A stretch of DNA of 64,000 nt from UBA4742 sp963734965 (GCA_963734965.1 CAVTJK010000003.1:434001-498000), one strand, 5' to 3'; positions 1 through 9,401 are shown, numbered from the stretch's first letter. Notes: generated by a model from the letters alone, not told the origin. Numbers and translations are program-made.

Positions 1-4
1 GCAG

Positions 5-733
5 GTGCTGTCGCCCGTCCACCCGATGGCCCGAGCGCTGCTTGGCGCCGCGCCCCTCCCGAAGCCTCAGCAGGATCCCGCGACGACCAAGGCCAAGGCC
101 ACGGCGATCCTCAACCAGCGCCAGTTCCGGGCGGCCAAGCCGTCATGGTTCACGCAGGTGCTGCGCTGGATCGGCGATCACCTGCTGCACGGGGTCGGGA
201 ACCTGGTCGGAGGCGGGCCTGGAGTGGCCATCGCCTGGGTCGTGATCCTGGCCTGCGTCATCGGGGTGATCGTCCTGTTGGTGTTCGTGGGTCGCACGGT
301 GCAGCCCGAGCCCGAACGCGGCGAGCCCGAAGCCCGGGTCGAGTTGCGGCGCACGGCCGCCGACTGGCGGGCCGAGGCCGAGGCCTTGGAGGCCAAGGGC
401 GATTGGAAGGGGGCGCTGCGCTGCCGGTACCGGGCACTGGTCGGCGAGCTGGTGATCCGTCGGCTGGTGCGCGACCTCCCGGGGCGCACGACGGGCGAGT
501 ATCGAGCCGATGTGGCCGCCAGCCTGCCCGAGGCCGGCGCCGAGTTCGGAGGGGCCTCCGAGCTGTTCGAGCGGGCGTGGTACGGCGATCGGCCCACCGG
601 TCCCGACGAGTCGAGACGCTTCGACGCGCTGGCCGAGGGCGTGGTCAGCACCGCCGGCCGCGCGTCGCGACCAGGTGCGGCGCCCGAACCGCCCGATGCG
701 CCCGATCCCGATCGCGACCTGGTGGCGCCGTGA
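5..733 (+). CDS. DUF4129 membrane protein, 5' end uncertain
   Basis: A short cytoplasmic or extracytoplasmic N-terminal part is followed by one hydrophobic segment (about residues 72-95) and then a soluble helical domain with the DUF4129 pattern (DWRAEAEALEAKGDW and CRYRALVGELVIRR). The GTG at 5 is only the first start visible in the window, and the frame is open to the left edge, so the true start may lie outside. The stop overlaps the next start as GTGA. DUF4129 proteins sit with MoxR and DUF58 genes in actinobacteria (compare the Rv3690-Rv3696 region of Mycobacterium tuberculosis), where a role in cell-envelope biogenesis is suspected but not proven. Confidence 0.75.
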   Translation: MLSPVHPMARALLGAAPLPKPQQDPATTKAKATAILNQRQFRAAKPSWFTQVLRWIGDHLLHGVGNLVGGGPGVAIAWVVILACVIGVIVLLVFVGRTVQPEPERGEPEARVELRRTAADWRAEAEALEAKGDWKGALRCRYRALVGELVIRRLVRDLPGRTTGEYRADVAASLPEAGAEFGGASELFERAWYGDRPTGPDESRRFDALAEGVVSTAGRASRPGAAPEPPDAPDPDRDLVAP

Positions 734-1902
734 CGGCCACCGCGAGCGAGAGCCAGACCCAGGGGACCCAGGGCGGGGGCCGCGGACGGGGGCGACGGCG
801 CTGGGTCCCGTGGGTCGCGGCGCTGTTCGCACTGGCCGTCGTCGCCGTGTTGCTCGGCGCGCCCCGATCATCGGACTCGAACGACCTCGATCCGGCGTCG
901 ACCTCGTCGAGCGGGACCAAGGCCCTGGTGATGTTGCTCGACCAGTCCGGAGCGCGGGTCGACGTCACCAAGCGGTCTCCCGGTGCCGACACCGATGTGG
1001 CCGTGTTGTTGGTCGACACGACCGATGTGCAGATGACCGACGACCTGACTCGTTGGGTGCGCGCCGGCGGTGTGCTCGTGGTGGCCGATCCGGCGTCGTC
1101 GTTCGCGCCCAACGTCAGCTCGAGCGCCCAGCCCTTCGCGTTGGGTCCGGCCAGCATCCGTCCTGGCGAGTGCACGATCGCCGCGCTGAGCGCGGTCGGC
1201 TCGGTGTGGCCCCCGAACGGGGGCGAGTTCTTCAGCGTGCCGTCGGGCGCGGGCCGCTGCTTCACGGAGGATCGCAGTGCCTTCGTGGTCGATCAGCCGA
1301 CCGGTCAGGGCCACATCGTGTCGGTGGGCAGCGCCGATGTGTTCACCAACGGCGCCCTCGACCAATACGACAACTCGGTGCTGGCCGTGGCCCTCATGGC
1401 CCCTCGGACCGGCACACGCGTTTCCATGTTGTGGGGGATGGACGGCGCCGGCGGCGCCAAGGCCGGACCGAGTCTCGGCTCGCTCATCTCGATCGGGTTC
1501 AAGCTGGCCGTGGTCGAGCTGCTCATCGCCTTCGTCATCTACGCCTGGTGGCGCGCCCGGCGCCTGGGTCAGCCCGTGCTCGAGTCCCAGCCCGTCCAGA
1601 TCGGTGGTTCCGAGCTGGTGAGCGCCCACGGCAACCTGCTCCAGCAGAGCCACGATCCCGACCGGGCGGCCCGCCTGTTGCGCAGCGAGCTGAGGCGCAG
1701 CCTGGCCGAGCGGCTCGGCCTGCCCCGCAACGCGGCGGCCGAGGTCGTGGCCGAGGTGACCGCGGCGCGCACGGGTGCCGATCGCGCTCGCGTCCTTCGG
1801 GCCGTCGCCGACACCCCCATCCGCTCCGAGGACGAGTTGCTCGACCTCGCCCGCGACATCGACACCATCCGCACGGAGGTCCTCCATGGCACTGCCCCCT
1901 GA
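730..1902 (+). CDS. DUF4350 membrane protein of the MoxR cluster
   Basis: The protein has 390 residues. A basic N-terminus is followed by a membrane segment (about residues 26-43), then an extracytoplasmic DUF4350 domain with the GTKALVMLLDQSGARVDV start and a GGVLVVADP strand. A second membrane segment (about 245-265) and a cytoplasmic helical tail close the protein. The GTG start overlaps the preceding stop as GTGA and the 3' end overlaps moxR by 17 bases, so the genes are translationally coupled. DUF4350 domains resemble glutamine-amidotransferase-like folds without obvious catalytic residues. The family function is unknown and the cluster suggests envelope work. Confidence 0.8.
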   Translation: MTATASESQTQGTQGGGRGRGRRRWVPWVAALFALAVVAVLLGAPRSSDSNDLDPASTSSSGTKALVMLLDQSGARVDVTKRSPGADTDVAVLLVDTTDVQMTDDLTRWVRAGGVLVVADPASSFAPNVSSSAQPFALGPASIRPGECTIAALSAVGSVWPPNGGEFFSVPSGAGRCFTEDRSAFVVDQPTGQGHIVSVGSADVFTNGALDQYDNSVLAVALMAPRTGTRVSMLWGMDGAGGAKAGPSLGSLISIGFKLAVVELLIAFVIYAWWRARRLGQPVLESQPVQIGGSELVSAHGNLLQQSHDPDRAARLLRSELRRSLAERLGLPRNAAAEVVAEVTAARTGADRARVLRAVADTPIRSEDELLDLARDIDTIRTEVLHGTAP

Positions 1903-2915
1903 TCCCTCGACCGTCCCCGTTCCAGGCCCGGGCCCCGCCCCCGCCGGCGCGGCCGGGGGCGGCGACCTCGACGCCCGACGGCCGATCCTGGCCCTGCGGG
2001 ACGAGGTGGCCAAGGTGGTCGTGGGCCAGGACGGGACGCTCTCGGGGTTGGTGGCGGCGTTGTTGGTCAAGGGCCACGTGCTGCTCGAAGGCGTGCCGGG
2101 CACGGCCAAGACGTTGCTGGTCAAGGCGGTCGCGGCCGCCCTCGACCTCGACTTCAAGCGGCTCCAGTTCACGCCGGACCTGATGCCGTCCGATGTCATC
2201 GGCCAGGTGATCTTCGAGCCGCGCGAGGGCACGTTCCGGTTCCGCGAGGGTCCCGTCTTCACCAACCTGTTGCTGGCCGACGAGATCAACCGCACGCCAC
2301 CCAAGACCCAGGCGGCGCTGCTCGAGTCCATGGAGGAGCGGCAGGTCGTCGATCGAGGGCACCGCCCACCCCCTGCCCGATCCGTTCATCGTGGTGGCCA
2401 CCCAGAACCCGGTCGAGTACGAGGGCACCTATCCCTTGCCCGAGGCCCAGCTCGATCGGTTCCTGTTCAAGCTCCAGGTGTCGTATCCGACGTTCGAACA
2501 GGAGCAGGAGGTGCTGGCCCGTCACGATCGGGGGCTCGATCCCCACGACATCGTGGCCGCCGGCATCCGGCCCGTTGCCACCGCCGCCGACCTGGCCACC
2601 GCCCGGCAGGCCATCGAGGCTCTCCGCGTCGAGGCACCGGTGCTGGCCTACGTCGTCGCGCTGGTGCGGGCCACGCGTGAGTCGCCGTCGCTCACCCTTG
2701 GTGTGTCCCCGCGAGGGGCCACGGCTCTGCTGCACGCCTGCAAGGCATGGGCGTGGCTGGCCGGGCGCGACTACGTGACGCCCGACGAGGTCAAGGCCGT
2801 GGCCAAGCCGGCGTTGCGCCACCGCATCCTGCTGCGGCCCGAGCTCGAGCTGGAAGGGGCGACGGCCGACGGCGTGCTCGACGGGATCCTGGCGTCCGTG
2901 CCGGTCCCGCGCTGA
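1886..2915 (+). CDS. moxR: MoxR-family AAA+ ATPase (broken by a one-base insertion)
   Basis: The corrected product has about 342 residues. It shows a Walker A motif GVPGTAKT, the MoxR signature LLLADEINRTPPKTQAALLE with Walker B, and sensor 1 in VVATQNPVEYEGTYPLPEAQ, then a C-terminal lid domain. The reading frame changes near 2351: the upstream part ends in MEERQV and the rest of the conserved block continues one frame later, as if one G were extra. Both halves fit the family without a gap, so a sequence error is likelier than a pseudogene. MoxR ATPases act as chaperone-like partners of neighbouring DUF58/VWA proteins; DUF58 follows 16 bases downstream. Confidence 0.88.
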
Positions 2916-2931
2916 GCGGCTCGCGCCGACC

Positions 2932-4233
2932 ATGCCCATCCCCACCCGTCGCCTGGCCCTCGTCGCCGCGGTCGCATCCATCCTGGTGCTGGCCCTCGAC
3001 GGTGGGTGGGCCTTCCTCGTGGTCAACGCCGCGCTGGTCGTCCTGGCCCTGGTCGACTGGGCCCTGGCGGCGCGCCCCGGTGTGATCCAACTCGTTCGGC
3101 GGATGCCCGAAGTGATCCCCCTCGGCCGCCGCGACGAGCTGACCTGGGAGATCACCAACCCGACCGGTCGGGCCCAGCGCGTCGCCTTTGCCGACGAGCT
3201 TGCGCCGTCGCTGCACCCGCGCACGCGCCGGACGCGGCTGACCGTGCCTGCCAACGGGGTGGCCGAGGTGACCACGACCATCGAGCCCTCGCGGCGCGGC
3301 CGGTTCGAGCCGACGGCGCTGACCGTCCGGGTCGAGGGGCCGCTCGGGCTGGCGGCTCGGCAGCAGACGCGGCGCCATCGCGACGTGCTGCGCGTCTATC
3401 CGCCGTTCAAGTCGCGTGACGAGGCCGAGCTGCGCATCAACAAGGCCCGGATCCTCGAAGTGGGGCTGCGCTCGGCCCAAGGGCTCGGCGGTGGCACCGA
3501 GTTCGACCAGCTTCGCGAGTACTCGGTCGACGACGAGTTCCGTCGGATGGACTGGGCGGCGACGGCGCGTGCCGGCAAGCCGATCGTGCGCACCTACCGC
3601 GCCGAGCGCAACCAGACGGTCATCAGCCTGCTCGACAACGGTCGCATCATGGCCGGCCGGGTCGACGACGTTCCGCGAGTCGAGCATGCGATGGACGCTG
3701 TCATGATGCTCACCGCTGTCGCGACCAGGTTGGGCGATCGCGCCGGGCTGGTCATGTTCGATCGAGACGTCCGCGCCGTGGTCGCCCCCGCTCACGGGCG
3801 CGATCAGCTGGGCCGGGTCACCGAGGCCATGTACGACCTCGAGCCCGTGCTGGCCGAGAGCGACTACCAGGGCGCGTTCGCGGCCACGCTGGCCCGCTTT
3901 CGCCGCCGGTCGATGCTGGTCGTGTTCACCGACCTGGTCGAGCAGGCCGTCGGCGAGACCCTGATCCCGGCGCTGCCGCTCATCAGCCGCAACCATCTCG
4001 TGGTCGTCGCCGCCGTCCAGGATCCCGACGTCGTGCGCTGGTCGCTGGCCACCCCGAGTGATGGCCGGGGTGCGTATCGCAAGGCCGCGGCGGTGGCCGC
4101 CCTCGACGAACGCCGCCGGACGACGGCCCGGCTGCGCGGCCTCGGCGCCACCGTGGTCGACGCCCCGCCCGGCGCGCTGGCCCCCCGCCTGGCCGACGCC
4201 TACCTCAAGGTCAAGGCCACCGGCCGCCTCTGA
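2932..4233 (+). CDS. DUF58 protein (VWA-like MoxR partner)
   Basis: The protein has 433 residues. Two adjacent hydrophobic helices at the N-terminus (about 8-45) anchor it, followed by a beta-rich region and the DUF58 core with the signature GGGTEFDQLREYSVDDEFRR MDW (about 185-205). The C-terminal part has the VWA-like elements VISLLDNGR and MLVVFTDL. It follows moxR directly on the same strand. In this conserved gene set MoxR is thought to remodel or activate the DUF58 protein; the process is not established in this lineage. Confidence 0.85.
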   Translation: MPIPTRRLALVAAVASILVLALDGGWAFLVVNAALVVLALVDWALAARPGVIQLVRRMPEVIPLGRRDELTWEITNPTGRAQRVAFADELAPSLHPRTRRTRLTVPANGVAEVTTTIEPSRRGRFEPTALTVRVEGPLGLAARQQTRRHRDVLRVYPPFKSRDEAELRINKARILEVGLRSAQGLGGGTEFDQLREYSVDDEFRRMDWAATARAGKPIVRTYRAERNQTVISLLDNGRIMAGRVDDVPRVEHAMDAVMMLTAVATRLGDRAGLVMFDRDVRAVVAPAHGRDQLGRVTEAMYDLEPVLAESDYQGAFAATLARFRRRSMLVVFTDLVEQAVGETLIPALPLISRNHLVVVAAVQDPDVVRWSLATPSDGRGAYRKAAAVAALDERRRTTARLRGLGATVVDAPPGALAPRLADAYLKVKATGRL

Positions 4234-4293
4234 CCGGTCGCTCCCGCCACGGGACCAACCCATCGTGGCGGCAGATCGCCACCTCGCGTGTGG

Positions 4294-5120
4294 TCATCTG
4301 CCGCCGCGTCGGATGGGCGTGAGCTCGAGACGGATGGCGGTGATGACGTGGGTGATGAAGTCGACGACGATGGGCCCGGTGAGGGCGGCGAGGCGTTGTC
4401 GCAGCATGGTCAGCAGCTCGTCGAGCTCGGCGGGCGGAAGCATCCGGTGGTCGCTGTGGGTGGGGAGCTCGTCGATCCACTGGGCGAGCGTGTAGGTCCG
4501 CGTCCACGGGTAGGACTGCTCGACGGCGGCCTCGAAGCGGTCCGAGGCGTTGATCGAGTCGAGGGACAGGTCCGATCCTGTGGCCCCGCGCCGAACCACC
4601 GTCGAGCCGAGCGCGACCGACTCGACCAGGATCTGCGGGGCCACGCGCCCGTAGACCTCGGCGAACACGGCCGACACCTCGGGTTGGTGGTGGTAGCCGT
4701 TCCAGAAGACGGCCAGGCGTCCACCGGGGCGCAGCACGTCGGCGGCGAGGTGCGGACCGCGCTGGAGGTCGATCCAGTGCCACGCCTGCGCCGAGATCAC
4801 CAGGTCGAACGGCTCGCCGCCCGGCGTCCAGTCCTCGAACCGGGACACCTCGATGGTCAGGCCCGTGCGCCGACCCACCTCGGCCATGCGTGGATCGGCC
4901 TCGACGCCGATCACCTCGGCGCCCTGGTCGACGAACTCCCGCGACGCGATCCCGGTGCCGCAGCCGACGTCGAGCACGCGCACCGGCCGTCCCTCGCGGA
5001 GGTCGCCGACGAGGTCAGCGACGAGAGCCGGGGGGTAGGTGGGGCGGGCCCGGTCGTACTGGTCGGGGTCCTCGCCGAACGACAGCGGCCGGCGAGGGTC
5101 GGGTCCGGGGGCGCGTTCAC
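4294..5120 (-). CDS. SAM-dependent class I methyltransferase (frameshifted near its start)
   Basis: The core has motif I VLDVGCGTG, motif II VEADPRM and a post-II segment FDLVISAQAWHWID, typical of methyltransferase family 11/25 proteins of about 270 residues. The intact frame begins only at motif I (4983), but the same frame upstream encodes the conserved SFGEDPDQYDRARPTYPP segment without any ATG, GTG or TTG. A GTG at 5120 overlaps the spoIIM-like stop as GTGA and reads into this segment if one base is restored near 5087. I therefore start it at 5120. The substrate cannot be told. Confidence 0.75.
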
Positions 5121-6145
5121 GCTGTCGTCACGAGGGCACCGGCGCGACGGTCGGCGGCCCGATCGACCTCGCCCAGCTCACCGGTGAAGCCCTGGGCCGC
5201 GGCGCGGCGCCCGAACACGACGAGATAGGTCACATAGGCCGTCCACGCCGCCACGCCGATCACGACGCGCAGCAAAGGGGCCAGGTTGCTGCCGGTCACG
5301 AAGCCTTCGATCGTGCCGGCGCAGACGAACATCGTCATCAGTCCGATCACGATGGTGATCGAGCGGCGACCCTGCTGGGCCATGGCCGCCCCACGGGTCC
5401 GGTCGCCCGGCGCGATCAGCATCCATCCGAGACGGAGCCCGGCGCCGGCGGCGATGCAGATGGCCGACAGCTCGAGCAGGCCGTGGGGCGCGATGAGGCC
5501 GAAGAAGCGCAGACCGCTCCCGCCCGTGATCATCCAGGCCCCGGCCGCACCGAGGTTCAGGCCGTTGGCCACGAGGGCGAGCACGCCGAACACCCCGAAG
5601 GCCACGCCTCCGCCGAAGGCCTCGAACGACACCAGGATGTTGTTGACCGTCACCTTGGTGAAGAACTGGGCGTGGGGCTGATCCGAGTAGTACTGCTCGA
5701 ACTGGTCGCGCACGTAGTGCTGCCGCTCGGCTCGCGGCATGGACGCGTCGAGGGCCCTCGGGTCGTGGATGAGCCAGGCGCCGAGCAGGATGGCCGGCAC
5801 GAACATGAACGCGGCGGCGACGAGGATGAAGCGCCGCGAGTCCCACACCGCGGCCGGGTAGGTGACGGCGAAGAAGGTGCGCAGCGTGCGCTTGGTGCGC
5901 GGCTGCTTGCCGTAGATGACGCCGGACGCGTCGGCCACGAGCCGCGTCAGCCGCGCCGTGAGACCGGGATCGTGGAAGTAGGTGCGGGCGTAGGACAGAT
6001 GGGCCGACGTGCGCTGGTAGAGCTGCAGCAGCTCGTCGAGCTCGGTGGGCCCGAGATCGTCGACGCGGCGACGGGCCCGATCGGTGAGCTCGTGCAGGCG
6101 CTCCCAGGTGGGTTGGTTGCGAGCGATGTACCAGTCGATGTCCAC
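5117..6145 (-). CDS. SpoIIM-family (DUF95) membrane protein
   Basis: The protein has 342 residues. A soluble N-terminal helical region of about 110 residues precedes several membrane segments (for example FILVAAAFMFVPAILLGAWL, then FGVFGVLALVANGLNL and GLIAPHGLLELSAICIAAGAG). The PHGLLEL stretch is characteristic of the stage II sporulation protein M/DUF95 family. The gene is divergent from an RDD gene, exactly as in the mycobacterial Rv3694c/Rv3695 pair. Nothing else here suggests sporulation, so a general envelope role is likelier. Start is a GTG preceded by TAACGT at 6156-6151. Confidence 0.85.
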   Translation of the reverse strand: MDIDWYIARNQPTWERLHELTDRARRRVDDLGPTELDELLQLYQRTSAHLSYARTYFHDPGLTARLTRLVADASGVIYGKQPRTKRTLRTFFAVTYPAAVWDSRRFILVAAAFMFVPAILLGAWLIHDPRALDASMPRAERQHYVRDQFEQYYSDQPHAQFFTKVTVNNILVSFEAFGGGVAFGVFGVLALVANGLNLGAAGAWMITGGSGLRFFGLIAPHGLLELSAICIAAGAGLRLGWMLIAPGDRTRGAAMAQQGRRSITIVIGLMTMFVCAGTIEGFVTGSNLAPLLRVVIGVAAWTAYVTYLVVFGRRAAAQGFTGELGEVDRAADRRAGALVTTA

Positions 6146-6150
6146 GCCGG

Positions 6151-6160
6151 ACGTTACGGT
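6151..6160. promoter_or_regulatory. Overlapping divergent -10 boxes for spoIIM-like and RDD genes
   Basis: Plus-strand TACGGT (6155-6160) lies 8 bases before the GTG at 6169, and minus-strand TAACGT (6156-6151) lies 5 bases before the GTG at 6145. Both match the actinobacterial TANNNT -10 pattern for leaderless genes. The two hexamers overlap, so the two promoters probably cannot be occupied at once. Confidence 0.5.
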
Positions 6161-6168
6161 ACTTCACC

Positions 6169-7131
6169 GTGAGCGGGCCTCCCCTGAACCCCGAGCCGGC
6201 GGCGGGGATCGTCACACCCGAGGCGGTGCTGCTCGAGTTCGAGACGGCCGGAGCCGGGTCGCGAGCCGCGGGCGAGATGCTCGACGTGGTCTTGCAGTTG
6301 GTCGTCGGCTCGGCCGTGCTGTTCGCGGTGGTGACCGCGGCCCGCCTCATCGGCGGCACCTTCGCCGTGATCGTCGGGATCGTGATGGTCTTCGTGATCT
6401 TCGTCGGCTACCCGGTCGCGATGGAGTCGCTGTGGAACGGGCGCACCTTGGGCAAGTCCGCCCTCGGCCTGCGCGTCGTCACGATCGAGGGGGGACCCGA
6501 GCGGTTCCGCCACGCCGCCATCCGCGCCATCATCGGCGTGTTCGAGATCTACGTCACCCTGGGCTCGGTCGCCTTGCTCAGCATCGTGTTGACCCGTCGC
6601 GACCAGCGCCTCGGCGACCTGGCCGCCGGCACGATCGTCCTCCGCGAGCGCACGGCGCCGACGAGCCAGGCCTTCGCCGTGAGCTTCCCCGCGCCGTACG
6701 GGCTCGAAGGCTATGTGGCGGCGCTGGACGTGTCGGCGCTCACCGGTGAGCAGTACGGGGTGATCCGGGCCCTGCTGATCCGACTCACCGAGCTGAGCTG
6801 GGAGGCGCGAGGCGCGCTGACGGTGAAACTGGCCAATGCGACTGCGGTCGCGCTGCGCCTGACGCCCCCGGCGGGATTGGCACCGGAGCCGTTCCTGGCC
6901 TGCGTGGCCGCCGCCTACCAACGACGCCACGGCGCCCCGGCTCCGCCGCCGGGGTACGGCCCACCTCCGGGTTACGGGCCTCCCGGGTACGGCCCGCCGG
7001 GATACGGGCCCCCGCCGACCCAGCCGGGCTACGGCCCGCCTCCAGGTCCGCCGGGGTACGGTCCGCCTCAGGGCCCACCGCGGTACGGGCCCCCGCCGGC
7101 CCAGCCGGGCTATCGACCGCCGATCTCCTGA
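6169..7131 (+). CDS. RDD-family membrane protein with a PGYGPP-repeat tail
   Basis: The protein has 320 residues. The RDD domain (about residues 30-165) has three membrane segments and the conserved NGRTLGKSALGLRVV and RRDQRLGDLAAGTIV motifs. A soluble middle part follows, and the last 60 residues are a proline/glycine/tyrosine-rich tail built of PGYGPP units. It is divergent from the SpoIIM-like gene 23 bases away and belongs to the MoxR/DUF58 block. RDD proteins are often transport-related, but the substrate here is unknown. The tail is low-complexity and may lie outside the membrane or scaffold partners. Confidence 0.85.
   Translation: MSGPPLNPEPAAGIVTPEAVLLEFETAGAGSRAAGEMLDVVLQLVVGSAVLFAVVTAARLIGGTFAVIVGIVMVFVIFVGYPVAMESLWNGRTLGKSALGLRVVTIEGGPERFRHAAIRAIIGVFEIYVTLGSVALLSIVLTRRDQRLGDLAAGTIVLRERTAPTSQAFAVSFPAPYGLEGYVAALDVSALTGEQYGVIRALLIRLTELSWEARGALTVKLANATAVALRLTPPAGLAPEPFLACVAAAYQRRHGAPAPPPGYGPPPGYGPPGYGPPGYGPPPTQPGYGPPPGPPGYGPPQGPPRYGPPPAQPGYRPPIS
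6946..7128 (+). repeat. Coding repeat array encoding PGYGPP units
   Basis: About ten imperfect units of 12-24 bases encode PGYGPP-type peptides at the end of the RDD protein. Synonymous third bases differ between units (for example ggg versus ggc/ggt), so the array is old or maintained at protein level rather than a recent slippage product. Confidence 0.8.
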
Positions 7132-7153
7132 CTGGGATCGGGGCCGCCGTCGC

Positions 7154-7159
7154 TAGCCT
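7154..7159 (+). promoter_or_regulatory. -10 box TAGCCT of the cysteine desulfurase gene
   Basis: TAGCCT lies 7 bases before the ATG at 7167 and there is no clear Shine-Dalgarno, so the message is probably leaderless. Confidence 0.5.
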
Positions 7160-7166
7160 TCCGGAC

Positions 7167-8318
7167 ATGCCCGGCTACCTGGATCACGCGGCCTCGACGC
7201 CGACGCGCCCCGAGGTGGTCGACGCCATGCTGCCGTACCTGCGCGACATCCATGCCAACCCCTCGGGCGCCCATCGCGCCTCGCGAGAGGTCCGCCGGGC
7301 CCTCGACGACGCCCGTGACACCATGGCCGAGGCTCTCGGCGCCGAGCCGGGCGAGATCGTCTTCACCAGCGGGGGAACGGAGTCGGACAACCTGGCCGTG
7401 CTCGGGACCCACGATCGCGTTGGCGGGGTCGTGGTCGGTTCGGCCATCGAGCACCACGCCGTGCTCGACCCGGTGATCGCCCGCAACGGTCGTCTCGTGG
7501 CCGTCACCGCGGCCGGCATCGTCGACCTCGACGACCTGGCCGCGACCTTGACTGCCGCGGCCGCCGACTCGACGGCGGGCCCGGTGACGCTCGTGTCGGT
7601 CATGGCGGTGAACAACGAGATCGGCACCATCCAGCCGTTGGCGGCCGTGGCCGACCTCGTGCGCCAGCTCGCCCCCGACGCCGCCCTCCACACCGACGCG
7701 GTGCAGGCCCTGTGCTGGCTCGACGTCGCCTCCCTGGCGATGGGCACGGATCTGATCTCGGTCAGCGGCCACAAGTTCGGTGGCCCGAAGGGCATCGGCG
7801 CCCTGGTCGTCCGTGACGGCACGCGCCTCGGCGCCCGCCAGCTCGGCGGTGGGCAGGAGCGCGATCGGCGCAGCGGGACACCCAACGTCGCCGGCATCGT
7901 CGGCCTGGCGGCGGCGGCGCGGCTCGTGCTCGGCGAGCGGGCCGAGACGGTCGAGCGCGTGACCAAGCTGCGCGACCGCTTGTCGTCGGGACTGGCGGCC
8001 TCGGTACCCGGTCTGGTCGCCACGACCGCCGCGCCCGATGTCGTTCCGGGGATCTGTCACGTCTGCATCGACGGCATCGAGAGCGAGTCGCTGCTCTACC
8101 TGCTCGAGCGCCGCGACGTGTTCGCGTCGGCGGCCTCGTCGTGCAGCAGCGGAGCGATGGAGCCGTCTCACGTCCTGGCGGCGATGGGCGTACCCAGCGA
8201 GTTGGCGCAAGGATCGCTGCGCCTGTCGCTCGGCCACGCCAGCACCGACGCCGACGTCGACGCCGCCCTCGACGCGGTGCCGGCCGCGGTCGAGCGCCTG
8301 CGCCGCTTCTCGATATGA
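7167..8318 (+). CDS. Cysteine desulfurase (NifS/IscS type)
   Basis: This PLP enzyme removes sulfur from cysteine as an enzyme-bound persulfide for tRNA thiolation and Fe-S assembly. The 383-residue product opens with YLDHAASTPTRPEV. It has the PLP-lysine motif SVSGHKFGGPKG near residue 205 and the mobile-loop active cysteine in SAASSCSSG near residue 320. The stop overlaps the mnmA start as ATGA. This coupling strongly suggests that it feeds sulfur to MnmA. Confidence 0.93.
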   Translation: MPGYLDHAASTPTRPEVVDAMLPYLRDIHANPSGAHRASREVRRALDDARDTMAEALGAEPGEIVFTSGGTESDNLAVLGTHDRVGGVVVGSAIEHHAVLDPVIARNGRLVAVTAAGIVDLDDLAATLTAAAADSTAGPVTLVSVMAVNNEIGTIQPLAAVADLVRQLAPDAALHTDAVQALCWLDVASLAMGTDLISVSGHKFGGPKGIGALVVRDGTRLGARQLGGGQERDRRSGTPNVAGIVGLAAAARLVLGERAETVERVTKLRDRLSSGLAASVPGLVATTAAPDVVPGICHVCIDGIESESLLYLLERRDVFASAASSCSSGAMEPSHVLAAMGVPSELAQGSLRLSLGHASTDADVDAALDAVPAAVERLRRFSI

Positions 8319-9382
8319 ACGTGCTGGTCGCCATGTCGGGTGGCGTCGATTCGTCGGTCGCGGCCGGCCTGCTCGTCGAGTCCGGCCACTCGGTCACGGG
8401 CGTGACCATGAAGCTGTGGGGCGGCGACAGCGACACGGGTTGCTGCTCGGTGGCCGACGTCGACGACGCGCGACGAGTCGCCCAGCAGCTCGGTATCGAG
8501 CATCTGGTCTTCAACTTCGGGGACGACTTCATGTCGCGTGTCGTCGATCCCTATGTCGCGGCCCACGTCGAGGGCACCACGCCGAACCCCTGCGTCGAGT
8601 GCAACCGCCACCTCAAGTTCGATCGGCTGCTCAAGCGGGCCGACGCCCTCGGGTTCGACGCGGTGGCGACCGGCCATCACGCTCGCATCGTCCGGCGCGA
8701 CGGAGTCCTGACCCTGGCGCGCGGCGCAGACCGGGCCAAGGACCAGAGCTACGTGCTCTACGTCGTCGATCCCGATCGACTCGAGCGCGTCATGTTCCCG
8801 GTCGGACATCTCACCAAGGCGCAGGTCCGCGCCGAGGCCGCTCGACTGGGGCTACGCAACGCGGCCAAGCCCGACAGCCAGGACGTCTGCTTCATCACGG
8901 CCAGCGCCGGCCGCCGAGCGTTCCTGGGGGATCGCATTCCGCTGCGCCCGGCTCGACTGGTCGACCGAGCGGGTGCCGAGGTCGGTCGGATCGACGCGGT
9001 CGAGCTGGTCACCGTCGGCCAGCGGCGCGGTCTCGGGCTGGCGGGTGACGTCGAGCCGAGGTTCGCCGTCTCGGTCGACGTGGCCGCCGGGGTGGTGACG
9101 GTGGGGACCGCAGACGATCTGATGGACGACTCAGTGGTGGTCGGCCGCCTCGTCTGGTCGGCAGGCGTCGACGTGCGCCGAGCCGGCATCGTCGCGCCCG
9201 CGACCGAGCTGACGGCGCAGTGCAGCGCCCATGGCGAACCTCGCCGCTGTCGCGTCGAGCGCGGGCCGCGACCCGACACCATCGAGTTGCGATGGGCCGA
9301 GGGTCAGCGTCGGGTCGCGCCGGGGCAGAGCGTCGTGCTCTATGACGGCGACGGAGTCATCGGCGGCGGCATCGCCCAGTAG
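8315..9382 (+). CDS. mnmA: tRNA-specific 2-thiouridylase MnmA
   Basis: MnmA makes 2-thiouridine at wobble position 34 of tRNA-Lys, -Glu and -Gln. The 355-residue protein begins with the PP-loop motif VAMSGGVDSSVAA. It contains the catalytic cysteine segment NPCVECNRHLKF (about 89-100) and the second cysteine in DSQDVCFI (about 190), then the C-terminal beta-barrel. It starts within the cysteine desulfurase stop codon, a usual functional pair. Confidence 0.95.
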   Translation: MNVLVAMSGGVDSSVAAGLLVESGHSVTGVTMKLWGGDSDTGCCSVADVDDARRVAQQLGIEHLVFNFGDDFMSRVVDPYVAAHVEGTTPNPCVECNRHLKFDRLLKRADALGFDAVATGHHARIVRRDGVLTLARGADRAKDQSYVLYVVDPDRLERVMFPVGHLTKAQVRAEAARLGLRNAAKPDSQDVCFITASAGRRAFLGDRIPLRPARLVDRAGAEVGRIDAVELVTVGQRRGLGLAGDVEPRFAVSVDVAAGVVTVGTADDLMDDSVVVGRLVWSAGVDVRRAGIVAPATELTAQCSAHGEPRRCRVERGPRPDTIELRWAEGQRRVAPGQSVVLYDGDGVIGGGIAQ

Positions 9383-9401
9383 CCGACAGGCTGACACGCC
9401 G

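Noticed and set aside
4288..6172. Plus-strand open frames across the methyltransferase and SpoIIM-like genes
   Set aside because: They are arginine/glycine-rich antisense shadows; the minus-strand products carry recognisable motifs.
6946..7128. CRISPR-like array
   Set aside because: The repeats are short, in frame, encode PGYGPP units of the RDD protein and have no spacers.
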